Below are positions 27,407 to 37,089 of a stretch of 64,000 nt of DNA, piece by piece. Origin of the DNA: Plantibacter sp. Leaf314 (lineage in GTDB: Bacteria > Actinomycetota > Actinomycetes > Actinomycetales > Microbacteriaceae); the NCBI RefSeq assembly GCF_001423185.1, contig NZ_LMOB01000001.1, positions 1,206,875 through 1,270,874 on the forward strand, written 5' to 3'. The notes under the pieces are model-generated. The model was not told where the DNA came from, searched no databases, and saw only the letters and a program-made list of their open reading frames with translations. How positions within the stretch are numbered: the stretch's first letter is position 1; the number at the start of each line of letters is the position of its first letter. The translations under genes were made by a program, and so were the position numbers.

Positions 27407-29875
27407 TCACTCCACCTTCTCGATGGGGGCGATCTTGATCAGCAGCTTCTTCGCCCCGGCCGACTCGAACTGTACGTGGGCGATGCGCTTCGCGCCCTCC
27501 CCCGTGACCGCGTTCACGCGCCCCACGCCGAAGTCCGCGTGGGAGATCCGGTCGCCGGGGGCGAGTTCGAGGTCGCCGTTGTCGCGGACCTTCGCCGTGA
27601 TGCGGTTCGCCCAGGCCGTCTCCGGCTTGCTCGACCCGCCGGAGAACCGGGTGTCGCCGGCGGACGCCCCCTCGGGCAGGGACCGGACCGACCAGCGGTC
27701 GCTCGACGGGGCGCGGCGCGCATTGAGCGCGCGCGACTGCGTTCCACCGCGGCCGTTGACGTTGCCTGGCGACTGCCGCCACTCGATGAGGTCGGCCGGG
27801 ATCTCCTGGAGGTAGCGACTGGGCATCGCGACGGCGGTCTCGCCGTATTGGGCCCTGGTCATCGCGAGCGACAGGTAGAGACGCTTCCTGGCGCGGGTGA
27901 TGCCGACGTAGAACAGACGACGCTCCTCCGCCGGGCCGCCGGGTTCACTCGCCGACATCCGGTGCGGGAGCAGGTCCTCCTCGATGCCGGTCAGGAAGAC
28001 CGCGTCGTACTCCAACCCCTTCGCCGTGTGGAGCGTCATGAGGGAGACGCTTCCGGTCGCGTCGTCGAGGTCGTCGGCGGCGGCGACGAGCGAGACCTCG
28101 GTGAGGAAGTCCACGATGCCGCCGTCCGGGTTGTTCTTCGCGAACTCCTTGGTGACGGCGACGAGCTCGTCGACGTTCTCGGCACGTGCCTCGTCCTGCG
28201 GATCGCGGCTGTTGCGCAGGGAGTCGAGGTAGCCGCTCTTCGTCATGAGGAGGGCCAGGACGTCACCGACGGCGGTCGCCGACGCGGTGGGGCGGTCGGC
28301 CGCCGCGGCGTCGTCGAGCGCGGCCTGCGCCTCGTCGAGCAGCGCGGACAGCTGCAGGATCGCGCTCGTGACCTTCGGGCCGAGCCCGAGCGCGTCGGCG
28401 CGCCGCATCGCCTCGCGGAAGGTGACGCCGTTGTTCTCGGCGAAGCTCGCGAGCGCAGTCTCCGTCGCCGGACCGATGCCGCGCTTCGGGGTGTTGAGGA
28501 TGCGCCGCAGCGCCATGATGTCGGCGGGGTTCGCGACGGAGACGAGGTACGCCAGTGCGTCCTTGATCTCCGCTCGTTCGTAGAACTTGGTGCCACCCAT
28601 GATCCGGTAGGGCAGCGCCGCCCGGATGAAGATCTCCTCGAGCGCACGGGTCTGGGCGTTGGTGCGGTAGAAGACCGCGATGTCGCTGTAGGCCGTGCCG
28701 CCGTTCCGGAGCCTCTCGATCTCGTCGGCGATGAACTGCGCCTCGTCGTGCCCGGAGTAGCCGGTGAACCCGACGATCTTCTCGCCGTCGCCCACGGCCG
28801 TCCACAGCTTCTTGTCCTTGCGGTCGAAGTTGTTGGAGATGACCGCGTTCGCCGCCGAGAGGATGTTCTGGGTGGAGCGGTAGTTCTGCTCGAGGAGGAC
28901 GACCTTCGCTCCCGGGAAGTCCCGCTCGAACTCGGTGATGTTCCGGATGTCCGCGCCACGGAACGCGTAGATGGACTGGTCCGAGTCGCCGACGACCGTG
29001 AGCGAGGCGCCGTCCGCCTGCGCGATGGCCAGGTGGTCCGAGCCGGCGGCGGGTGCACGGGTGAGTTCGCGGATGAGCGAGTACTGGGCGTGGTTCGTGT
29101 CCTGGTACTCGTCGACGAGGATGTGCCGGAACCGCTGCTGGTACTGCGCGGCGACGTGCGGGAACGCTCGGAACAGGAAGACGGTCTGGCTGATGAGGTC
29201 GTCGAAGTCGAAGGCGTTCGCGTCGGCGAGCGCCCGGGTGTACTTGCGGAAGATCTGCAGGAACACGAGTTCCTGCGGATCGTTCGTGTTGATCGTGCGC
29301 GAGTACGACTCGACGTCGGAGAGCTCGTTCTTCAGCTTCGAGATCTTGGCCGAGGTGTTCGACGGTGTGAACCCGTAGGCGTCGGCCTCGAGCTCCTTGA
29401 TGATGCGCTTCAGCAGAGCGCGCTGGTCGCCGCTGTCGTAGATCGTGAAGTTCTTCGTGAACCCGAAGTGTTCCGCCTCCCGACGGAGGATGCGGACGCA
29501 GGCGGAGTGGAAGGTCGAGATCCACATCCCCTGGGCGGCCTGGCCGACGAGCGCCTCGACGCGCTCACGCATCTCGGCTGCGGCCTTGTTCGTGAAGGTG
29601 ATGGCGAGGATCTGGCTGGGCCAGGCCTCGCGCTGCTCCAGCAGCAGGGCGATCCGTCGCGTGAGCACGCTCGTCTTGCCAGAGCCGGCGCCCGCGACGA
29701 TGAGCAGCGCCTGCCCCCGGTACTCGACGGCGATCCGCTGCTGCGGATTGAGTCCGTCGAGGAGACGACTCCCGGCGGCATGCTCGTCTGAGGGCGTCCC
29801 GGGGATGGACGCTGTGGGCCAGTCGACGATCACCGGTTGGACGGCGTCGGCGTTCGAAGAAGGAGTGCTCGCCAT
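27407..29875 (-). CDS. pcrA: ATP-dependent DNA helicase PcrA/UvrD
   Basis: An 822-residue superfamily 1A 3'-5' helicase acting in excision repair and replication restart. Motifs in order: LNPQQRIAVEY (Q motif), AGAGSGKT (Walker A), FTNKAAAEM (Ia), DEYQDTNHAQ (II), GDSDQSIYAFRGA (III), LEQNYRS (IV), TLHTAKGLEYD (V) and VGITRARKRLYLS (VI). The C-terminal region has the PcrA-type tail (DRISHADFGVGRV). I start it at ATG 29875; a TAGACT box lies ten bases before it, so an upstream in-frame start at 29908 would be outside the mRNA. It is a single gene. Confidence 0.95.
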   Translation of the reverse strand: MASTPSSNADAVQPVIVDWPTASIPGTPSDEHAAGSRLLDGLNPQQRIAVEYRGQALLIVAGAGSGKTSVLTRRIALLLEQREAWPSQILAITFTNKAAAEMRERVEALVGQAAQGMWISTFHSACVRILRREAEHFGFTKNFTIYDSGDQRALLKRIIKELEADAYGFTPSNTSAKISKLKNELSDVESYSRTINTNDPQELVFLQIFRKYTRALADANAFDFDDLISQTVFLFRAFPHVAAQYQQRFRHILVDEYQDTNHAQYSLIRELTRAPAAGSDHLAIAQADGASLTVVGDSDQSIYAFRGADIRNITEFERDFPGAKVVLLEQNYRSTQNILSAANAVISNNFDRKDKKLWTAVGDGEKIVGFTGYSGHDEAQFIADEIERLRNGGTAYSDIAVFYRTNAQTRALEEIFIRAALPYRIMGGTKFYERAEIKDALAYLVSVANPADIMALRRILNTPKRGIGPATETALASFAENNGVTFREAMRRADALGLGPKVTSAILQLSALLDEAQAALDDAAAADRPTASATAVGDVLALLMTKSGYLDSLRNSRDPQDEARAENVDELVAVTKEFAKNNPDGGIVDFLTEVSLVAAADDLDDATGSVSLMTLHTAKGLEYDAVFLTGIEEDLLPHRMSASEPGGPAEERRLFYVGITRARKRLYLSLAMTRAQYGETAVAMPSRYLQEIPADLIEWRQSPGNVNGRGGTQSRALNARRAPSSDRWSVRSLPEGASAGDTRFSGGSSKPETAWANRITAKVRDNGDLELAPGDRISHADFGVGRVNAVTGEGAKRIAHVQFESAGAKKLLIKIAPIEKVE

Positions 29876-29885
29876 ATCGCCTGCA

Positions 29886-29891
29886 AGTCTA
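29886..29891 (-). promoter_or_regulatory. -10 box of pcrA
   Basis: TAGACT on the minus strand lies ten bases upstream of the ATG at 29875, predicting a 5' leader of only a few bases. Confidence 0.45.
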
Positions 29892-29914
29892 GGCGCTGCC
29901 TCCGACATCGGCCC

Positions 29915-29931
29915 GCCCCGGACGCCGGGGC
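29915..29931 (-). terminator. terminator of the glycerophosphodiesterase gene
   Basis: A short GC-rich hairpin (GCCCCGG, 3-nt loop, CCGGGGC) begins one base after the stop codon. Confidence 0.55.
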
Positions 29932-29932
29932 G

Positions 29933-30976
29933 TCAGTGCTCCCGCCGAGCAGGGAGGGCCGAGCGGGCGGCCGCACCGAGGTCGGCGTGGTCGACGAAGA
30001 CCCCGTCGACGCCCGTCGAGAGCACCAGGGCGAACTCCGCCCGCCAGTCGCCGAAGGCGGCCGGGTCCTCCCCCGAGCGGAACGGCGGCGCGAGGAAGCG
30101 GTTCTCCGGTCGGAGCGTCCAGGTGTAGACCCGGAGGCCGGCCGCGTGTGCGCGCTGCACGAGATCGGTCGGGCAGGGGCCGCCGGCCGCGTCCAGATCG
30201 ATCAGCAGTGCCTTGTCGACGCTGATGGCGTCGACCTCGCCCGCGAGCGTCGCGAGCCCGGCGTCGGTCATGGCGTCGGCGTACGTGGGAGCGGCCTCCC
30301 CCAGTCGCGCCACCAGATCGCTCGGCCTGCCGGACCGTTCGAGGAGGTAGACGAACTCCGCTCGCACGTCACGCCGCTGCACGGCCGTGAGCACGGACTG
30401 CTCGAACGATTCGACGATGAGCGGTTCGGCGGCGGCGTCCGCGCCGAAGCCGGTCATGGCGAGGGCGTCGGCGAGCAACCGGTCGAGTGGCAGCCCGACG
30501 GACGCGAAATGGGTCGCGTGCTTCACCTCAGCAACGATCCCGAGCGGGCGCCCGTGCTCTCGGGCGGCGTCGCGGACGATGGCGACGAGATCGGTGAACC
30601 GGAGGATGGGCGACGTCCCGTCGTGGTCGGCACTGCCAGGACGCAGCGCGGGGATGCGCTCCCGGGCGGTCAGCGTCGACAGTTCGGCCCAGGTGAAGTC
30701 CTCCGTGAACCACCCGGTCAGCTGATCGCCGTCGATGGTCTTCGTGGTCCGCCGATCGGCGAAGTCCGGCCTCGAAGCGACGTCCGTCGTCCCCGAGATC
30801 TCGTTCTCGTGGCGCACCACGAGCACGCCGTCCTTCGACGCGACGAGGTCGGGTTCGACGGCGTCGGCGCCCAGGGCGAAGGCGAGTCGGTAGGACGCCT
30901 CGGTGTGCTCCGGGCGATACCCCGGCGCTCCACGGTGTCCGATCACGAGCGGGCTGGGCAAGGAGTCGATGCGCAC
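29933..30976 (-). CDS. glycerophosphodiester phosphodiesterase
   Basis: A 347-residue GDPD-family TIM-barrel enzyme that hydrolyses glycerophosphodiesters to glycerol 3-phosphate and an alcohol. Catalytic residues are visible: HRGAPGYRPEHT (first His and Glu), VEPDLV (metal-binding Glu and Asp), VRHENEI (second His) and AEVKH. There is no signal peptide, so it is cytoplasmic. The start is GTG at 30976, six bases after a TAGGCT box. The product glycerol 3-phosphate could feed the GlpD encoded about 6 kb away; they are not in one operon. Confidence 0.93.
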   Translation of the reverse strand: MRIDSLPSPLVIGHRGAPGYRPEHTEASYRLAFALGADAVEPDLVASKDGVLVVRHENEISGTTDVASRPDFADRRTTKTIDGDQLTGWFTEDFTWAELSTLTARERIPALRPGSADHDGTSPILRFTDLVAIVRDAAREHGRPLGIVAEVKHATHFASVGLPLDRLLADALAMTGFGADAAAEPLIVESFEQSVLTAVQRRDVRAEFVYLLERSGRPSDLVARLGEAAPTYADAMTDAGLATLAGEVDAISVDKALLIDLDAAGGPCPTDLVQRAHAAGLRVYTWTLRPENRFLAPPFRSGEDPAAFGDWRAEFALVLSTGVDGVFVDHADLGAAARSALPARREH

Positions 30977-30982
30977 GCGATC

Positions 30983-30988
30983 AGCCTA
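30983..30988 (-). promoter_or_regulatory. -10 box of a leaderless transcript (glycerophosphodiesterase)
   Basis: TAGGCT on the minus strand ends six bases before the GTG at 30976. Confidence 0.5.
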
Positions 30989-31164
30989 GGGCGAGGATCA
31001 GGCGGCCTGGCCGGGTGCCGGCTGTCAGCTGGCGGCGAACATCCGTCGGCGTCCAGACCTTTCCAGGCCCGATCCGGCTGTTTCAAAGGGAACTCGGATA
31101 CTCTGGGTGCCAGCAGCGCCGCTTGGCGCGACACAGCCTCCACGACTGAGAGTAGGAATCAGCC

Positions 31165-32022
31165 ATGGCCCTCGACAATCCCGCGTTCTCGAAGAACCCG
31201 GCATTCGCGAAGCAGGGAGGCGGGACGCTGCAGGCAGCTCAAGCAGCGAACCCCTCGCTGACCGCCGAACAGCTCCAGAAGATGTACGAACAGCCCACCG
31301 CACCGGCGGGCGTCGGCACCGCCGACCGCATGACGATCGAGAACACGCTCGTCAAGACCCTCGGCTCGTTCGCCGTCCTCGTCGTGTTCGCCGTCATCTC
31401 CTGGATGTGGACGACCTCGCTCCTTCAGGCAGGCAGCGGCTACGCCCTCCCCATGATCATCGGCATGATCGGCGGCCTCGGCCTCGGTCTCGTCAACTCC
31501 TTCAAGAAGGAGCCGGTCCCCGCGCTCATCCTCGGGTACGCGGTCTTCCAGGGACTCTTCGTCGGTGGCATCTCGCGCGTCTTCGAGGCGAACCCGGCCT
31601 GGTCCGGCGTCGTCGTCCAGGCGGTCCTCGCGACCCTCGCCGTCGTCGGCGTGACCCTCGCCCTCTTCGCGAGCGGCAAGGTCCGCGCCTCGAAGAAGCT
31701 CACGAAGGTGTTCCTCGTCGCCATCATCGGCTACGGCGTCTTCCAGCTCCTCAACCTGGTACTGATGTTCACCGGTGTCCTCAACAACCCCTTCGGGCTG
31801 TACGGCGCGACGATCTTCGGTATCCCGCTCGGGATCGTCATCGGCATCTTCGCGGTGCTGATGGGTGCGTACTCGCTCGTGCTCGACTTCGACTTCATCC
31901 AGCGCGGCGTGCAGAACCGCGCACCCGCCAAGTACGGCTGGACCGGCGCCTTCGGCATCATGGTCACGGTCATCTGGATCTACGTCGAGATCCTGCGCCT
32001 GCTCGCCATCTCGCGCAACTAG
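31165..32022 (+). CDS. Bax inhibitor-1/YccA family membrane protein
   Basis: A 285-residue membrane protein with a hydrophilic N-terminus of about 65 residues (NPAFSKNPAFAKQGGG, typical of the actinobacterial branch) and seven membrane helices. The C-terminal helices carry the family's acidic residues in LVLDFDFIQRGVQN. BI-1-like proteins are thought to be ion (Ca2+/H+) leak channels; the bacterial role is unclear. AGGAA lies six bases before the ATG, and GATACTCT at 31098-31105 is a likely -10 box. It is a single gene with its own terminator. Confidence 0.9.
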   Translation: MALDNPAFSKNPAFAKQGGGTLQAAQAANPSLTAEQLQKMYEQPTAPAGVGTADRMTIENTLVKTLGSFAVLVVFAVISWMWTTSLLQAGSGYALPMIIGMIGGLGLGLVNSFKKEPVPALILGYAVFQGLFVGGISRVFEANPAWSGVVVQAVLATLAVVGVTLALFASGKVRASKKLTKVFLVAIIGYGVFQLLNLVLMFTGVLNNPFGLYGATIFGIPLGIVIGIFAVLMGAYSLVLDFDFIQRGVQNRAPAKYGWTGAFGIMVTVIWIYVEILRLLAISRN

Positions 32023-32037
32023 CAGCCCGGTTCCACC

Positions 32038-32069
32038 GAAGGCCCGTCCCATCCGTGGGGCGGGCCTTC
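32038..32069 (+). terminator. terminator of the YccA-family gene
   Basis: 13-bp arms with one mismatch and a 6-nt loop begin 15 nt after the stop. Confidence 0.75.
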
Positions 32070-32094
32070 GTCGTGCCACCGGGCCGCCAGACGA

Positions 32095-32127
32095 CGGAAG
32101 GCCGCCCCGAGACGGGACGGCCTTCCG
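32095..32127 (-). terminator. terminator of guaA
   Basis: 15-bp arms with one mismatch and an AGA loop lie 17 nt after the guaA stop. With the neighbouring hairpin it isolates the convergent genes. Confidence 0.75.
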
Positions 32128-32143
32128 GAGGATCAGGGAGTGA

Positions 32144-33741
<1,598 letters not shown>

Positions 33742-33745
<4 letters not shown>

Positions 33746-34185
33746 TGCATGGACTCCACGGGTTCGGCGGCCGCCGCTGTTTCGCGACCGGAGAGGTAGC
33801 CCTTCACTTCACGCGGGATGCGGCTCTCGAAGAAGAAGGACAGGAACGGGATGATGCCGCCGAGCGCGAGCCAGAGCAGACGCAGGACGTTCCACCGCAT
33901 GAGGCTCCAGAGCCGGAACGCGGCGAACAGGTACACGACGTAGAACCAGCCGTGGATGATGAGGATGCCCGTGCTCAGGTTGACCGCGGTGGCGGTCCCG
34001 GACGGGACGAAGGCGAGGAAGCCGTAGGCGCCACCGAGCTCGAGCTCGAGGCCGAACGCGTACTTCATGAGCATCTCGGCGCAGAGCGACAGCAGCAGCA
34101 CGCCGGTGATCGGCGCGGCCACCTGGTAGAACTTCAGCGCGCCTCGGATCGCGGGAAACGTCGACGGTTTCGGCTGGAGGGGCAT
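33742..34185 (-). CDS. DUF3817 family membrane protein
   Basis: A 147-residue protein with three membrane helices and the family signature [14 protein letters not shown] near the N-terminus, followed by [16 protein letters not shown]. It is commonly found next to guaA in actinobacteria; the function is unknown. I start it at ATG 34185 ([15 protein letters not shown]). TAAGAT ends seven bases upstream, and homologues that I recall begin the same way. A longer start at 34224 overlaps the SURF1 stop (TGATG) and is the main alternative. Confidence 0.82.
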
Positions 34186-34192
34186 GCCCTCC

Positions 34193-34198
34193 ATCTTA
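34193..34198 (-). promoter_or_regulatory. -10 box of a leaderless transcript (DUF3817-guaA)
   Basis: TAAGAT on the minus strand ends seven bases before the ATG at 34185. The GGAGGG in between could also act as a closely spaced ribosome site. Confidence 0.4.
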
Positions 34199-34223
34199 GC
34201 CGCGGCCATCGGGGCTCCGGACA

Positions 34224-35000
34224 TCACGCGGTGGGCTGCGACGCCTGTTCCTCGGCGTCCTCGAGCTCCTCGATCTCGCGCTCCCAGGCGTCCTTGGCGA
34301 GGCGGTACCAGAGGAAGACGGCGAAGCAGGCGAACACGACCCACTCGGCCGCGTAGAAGATGTTCAGCCAGTTGAGCTGGATCTCCTGGCTGGGCGCCGG
34401 CGACGAGATGGTCTCGAGGCCCGCTGCGGCGTCGTCGTCCACCAGGAACGCGGTGAACACCCGCAGGCCGTCCGCATCGGACCACCGGTTCAGCAGGGCC
34501 GCGACCGACATGTTGTCGAGGTCGGTCGGCGCCGCGTCGGACGCGGGCTCCTCCGGTCCCTCCGGCGGGTTCAACCGCCCCTCGAGTTCGACGACACCGC
34601 TCGGAGCGTCGGCATTGAGTGCGTCCGCGACCCGGTCGGCGACCTGTCGGTCCTTCGTCCAGCCGACCGCCACCGCGAGGCCCGCCGCATCCGGCCCATC
34701 GGTCGCGAGGTGCCCGGTGACCCAGTAGCCGAGCACGCCGTCGTTCACCCGGTCGCCGACGACGAGGTAGTCCCCCGGCACCCAGGTGCCCGTCACGCTG
34801 ATCCGCTGTCCGGCGTCGACCTCTCGGATCCCGACCCCGGGCTCGAGGACGTCCGCGAGCGGCCGAACCGATTCGGTCTCGCTCGGGACGACCTGTCCGG
34901 ATTCGATGGCACGGGCCAGCTGCCACTGGCCAAGGGCCGCGAACGCGCCGGCGACGGCCAGGCAGAGGACGAGCACGCCGATCCACCGAGGACGCAGCAT
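34224..35000 (-). CDS. SURF1 family cytochrome oxidase assembly protein
   Basis: A 258-residue protein with one membrane helix at each end (about 7-27 and 215-235) and a large extracytoplasmic domain between, the SURF1 topology. Family motifs include LGQWQLARA at the N-terminal helix, VTGTWVPGDYLVVGDRV and the C-terminal LNWLNIFYAAEWVVF. SURF1 proteins assist heme a3/CuB site assembly in aa3-type oxidases. The C-terminal tail is acidic. The gene precedes DUF3817-guaA with little spacing; the linkage to guanine synthesis is probably positional only. Confidence 0.88.
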   Translation of the reverse strand: MLRPRWIGVLVLCLAVAGAFAALGQWQLARAIESGQVVPSETESVRPLADVLEPGVGIREVDAGQRISVTGTWVPGDYLVVGDRVNDGVLGYWVTGHLATDGPDAAGLAVAVGWTKDRQVADRVADALNADAPSGVVELEGRLNPPEGPEEPASDAAPTDLDNMSVAALLNRWSDADGLRVFTAFLVDDDAAAGLETISSPAPSQEIQLNWLNIFYAAEWVVFACFAVFLWYRLAKDAWEREIEELEDAEEQASQPTA

Positions 35001-35064
35001 GACGGAGCGGAGCGTCGGACGGGCCTGACCGTGGTCGGTCGGGACTGGTGCCGACGGGGCGGGG

Positions 35065-36450
35065 CTAGTAATCGGGCTCTCGCTTTCGTGCTGGTGGTTC
35101 CTGGTCGTTCATCGCCTGTTCGACGAGTCGGTCGATGGCCGCCTGATCGGTGTCGGGCGCGCTGTCGTCCGGGTCGTCGGCCGTCCCCACGACGAGGGCG
35201 ATCGCCTCGTCCTCCGTGCGGTCGGGGCCGTCGGGGTGGTCGACGCGCTTCGGCTTGCGGCGACGCGGCCTGAGGATGAACGCGCCGATCTGCTCGGAGC
35301 GGCCGGCCACGATGGGACCCATCACCGCCATGATCAGCACGTAGAGCCCGGCGAAGGGCTGGATGAGGGGGTTCAACCCGGCACTCAGGGACAGGGTCGC
35401 GAGGATGAGCGCGAACTCCCCTCGGTTCTGGAGGATCACCGCCGCGTTGATGCCCGCCTGTGGTCCGAGACCGTTCAGCCAGGCGACGAACTGCCCGGCG
35501 ATCACGTTGAGCACCACCGTCATCAGGACGGCGAGCAGCACCGGGACGAGGACGCTGCCGAACTTCGTCGCGTCGAGCGCGAGACCGAAGTTCAGGAAGA
35601 AGAAGGCGCCGAAGACGTCGCGGAGCGGGATCGCGATCTGCTCGATCTTGTTGCGGAATCGGGTCGCACCGAGCACCAGACCGATGAGGAAGGCGCCGAT
35701 CGCGTCGGTGACCCCGAGGATCTCGCCGATGCCGCCGAAGGCCACCGCGAGGCCGAAGAACAGGATGGTGAAGAGCTCGTCGTCCTTCGTGCGGAACAAC
35801 CGCGAGACGAAGCGACCGCCGAACCTGGCGATCGTGAACATCACGAGGATGAACGTGAACGCGATCGCGAGCTTGCCGATGACCGGCCACACCTCCGTCT
35901 CGCCGCTCAGGACCACGCCGACGATCGCGAGGTAGATGGCGATGAAGATGTCCTCGACGACGGTGACGCCGAGGATCATCGGTGTCTCGTCGTTCGTCAG
36001 TCGCTTGAGCTCGATGAGCAGCTTCGTGACGATGGCACTGGAGCTGGTGGCGGTGATCCCGGCGATGATGAGCGCTTCACGGGTCCCCCACCCGACGAGG
36101 AACCCGAAGACGAGGCCGGCGGCCATGTTGACGAGGATGTACGACCCGCCGGACACGATCAGCTTCCCGGCGTTGCCGAAGAACTCGTCCTGGTCGAACT
36201 CCAGACCGAGGTTGAACAGCAGCAGGACCAGGCCGAACACCGCGATCAGTTCGATCTGCGCGCTCGCGAAGTCCAAGGGGAACCAGCCCGTGTACGGACT
36301 CGCGAGGAGACCGACGAGCATGTAGACGGGGATCGACGGGAGCCCGATGAGCTTGCCGAGACGGCCGAGGATGTAGGCGATGACGAACAGGACGCCGAGG
36401 ATGAGGAGATCCTGGCCGAGGTGGGGGTTGTCGGTCGCGGCGTGCAGCAT
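35065..36450 (-). CDS. cation/proton antiporter, CPA2 (KhtU-like)
   Basis: A 461-residue membrane antiporter with 12-13 hydrophobic helices. Family motifs are the FNLGLEFD segment, GITATSSSAIVTKLL in the core, and ILQNRGEFALIL. After about residue 390 there is a hydrophilic, charged cytoplasmic tail instead of a TrkA-N domain. The regulatory subunit is encoded two bases upstream, as in Bacillus KhtTU, a K+/H+ antiporter. K+ efflux is the likely role. Regulation by c-di-AMP is known for some relatives but cannot be read here. Confidence 0.88.
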   Translation of the reverse strand: MLHAATDNPHLGQDLLILGVLFVIAYILGRLGKLIGLPSIPVYMLVGLLASPYTGWFPLDFASAQIELIAVFGLVLLLFNLGLEFDQDEFFGNAGKLIVSGGSYILVNMAAGLVFGFLVGWGTREALIIAGITATSSSAIVTKLLIELKRLTNDETPMILGVTVVEDIFIAIYLAIVGVVLSGETEVWPVIGKLAIAFTFILVMFTIARFGGRFVSRLFRTKDDELFTILFFGLAVAFGGIGEILGVTDAIGAFLIGLVLGATRFRNKIEQIAIPLRDVFGAFFFLNFGLALDATKFGSVLVPVLLAVLMTVVLNVIAGQFVAWLNGLGPQAGINAAVILQNRGEFALILATLSLSAGLNPLIQPFAGLYVLIMAVMGPIVAGRSEQIGAFILRPRRRKPKRVDHPDGPDRTEDEAIALVVGTADDPDDSAPDTDQAAIDRLVEQAMNDQEPPARKREPDY

Positions 36451-36452
36451 CC

Positions 36453-36980
36453 CTACCCTCCGGGCGGGGCGTCGACGGCGACCTTCTTGACGGCGCCGGA
36501 ACGGAAGTAGGCGAAGGCCTTGGCGACCTTCTCCGGGCTACCGGCCACGACGAGGGTGTCGCCCGGGAACACCCGGAAGTCGGCCGCGGGGGCCGGGTTC
36601 GCGGAATCGCCTCGGACGACGGCCACGACCGTGAGGCCGACCATGCCCTTCTCGGCGGGGTTGCCGAGCGGCTGTCCGGCGATGTGGTCCTCGTAGTCGA
36701 CCGTGAACCAGTCGATGCTGAGCCCAGGGATCTGGTCGAGTGCGCTCAGCGATTCGGTGATCTGCGTGCCACCGAGCAGCTCCGCCAGAGTGTGCGCCTC
36801 GTCTTCGTTGAGCCGGAGCGACACCTTGCCGGCGTCTGCGCCGTCCTCGTGGTCGGCGAAGGTGATGAGGTCGCTGTGGCCGGAACGGTGGGCGATGACC
36901 CCGACCTTGCCGCCGTCGTCCGTGACGAAGGTGTGCAGCACACCCACTCCGGGAAGTTTGACCCGCCGAACATCCACCAT
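36453..36980 (-). CDS. antiporter regulatory subunit with TrkA-C domain (KhtT-like)
   Basis: A 175-residue cytoplasmic protein. The N-terminal part (VKLPGVGVLHTFVTDDGGKV to LAELLGG, quoted here in two pieces) matches KhtT/AmhM regulators. The C-terminal TrkA-C (RCK-C) domain runs about 85-165, with FRVFPGDTLVVAGSPEKV. It should bind the antiporter encoded immediately downstream and gate it in response to a ligand or pH. GAGGAG lies seven bases before the ATG, and TAGACT at 37022-37017 is a good -10 box for the two-gene unit. Confidence 0.88.
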   Translation of the reverse strand: MVDVRRVKLPGVGVLHTFVTDDGGKVGVIAHRSGHSDLITFADHEDGADAGKVSLRLNEDEAHTLAELLGGTQITESLSALDQIPGLSIDWFTVDYEDHIAGQPLGNPAEKGMVGLTVVAVVRGDSANPAPAADFRVFPGDTLVVAGSPEKVAKAFAYFRSGAVKKVAVDAPPGG

Positions 36981-37016
36981 GGCTGTACTCCTCAGGCTTG
37001 TTGTGGCAGTCCTCCT

Positions 37017-37022
37017 AGTCTA
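37017..37022 (-). promoter_or_regulatory. -10 box of the antiporter operon
   Basis: TAGACT on the minus strand lies 36 nt before the first ATG, giving a leader with a strong ribosome site. No clear -35 is seen. Confidence 0.45.
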
Positions 37023-37052
37023 TCCGCCGCGCCTGCGTCGCTCGCCCGAGGG

Positions 37053-37076
37053 GCCCGCAGCGGTTGCGCTGCGGGC
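37053..37076 (-). terminator. terminator of glpD
   Basis: A perfect 10-bp GC-rich stem with a GTTG loop lies 14 nt after the glpD stop. Confidence 0.75.
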
Positions 37077-37089
37077 GATCACCGGAGGG

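Noticed and set aside
29876..29908. N-terminal extension of PcrA starting at 29908
   Set aside because: A -10 box (TAGACT) lies inside this stretch and the extra residues show no family similarity.
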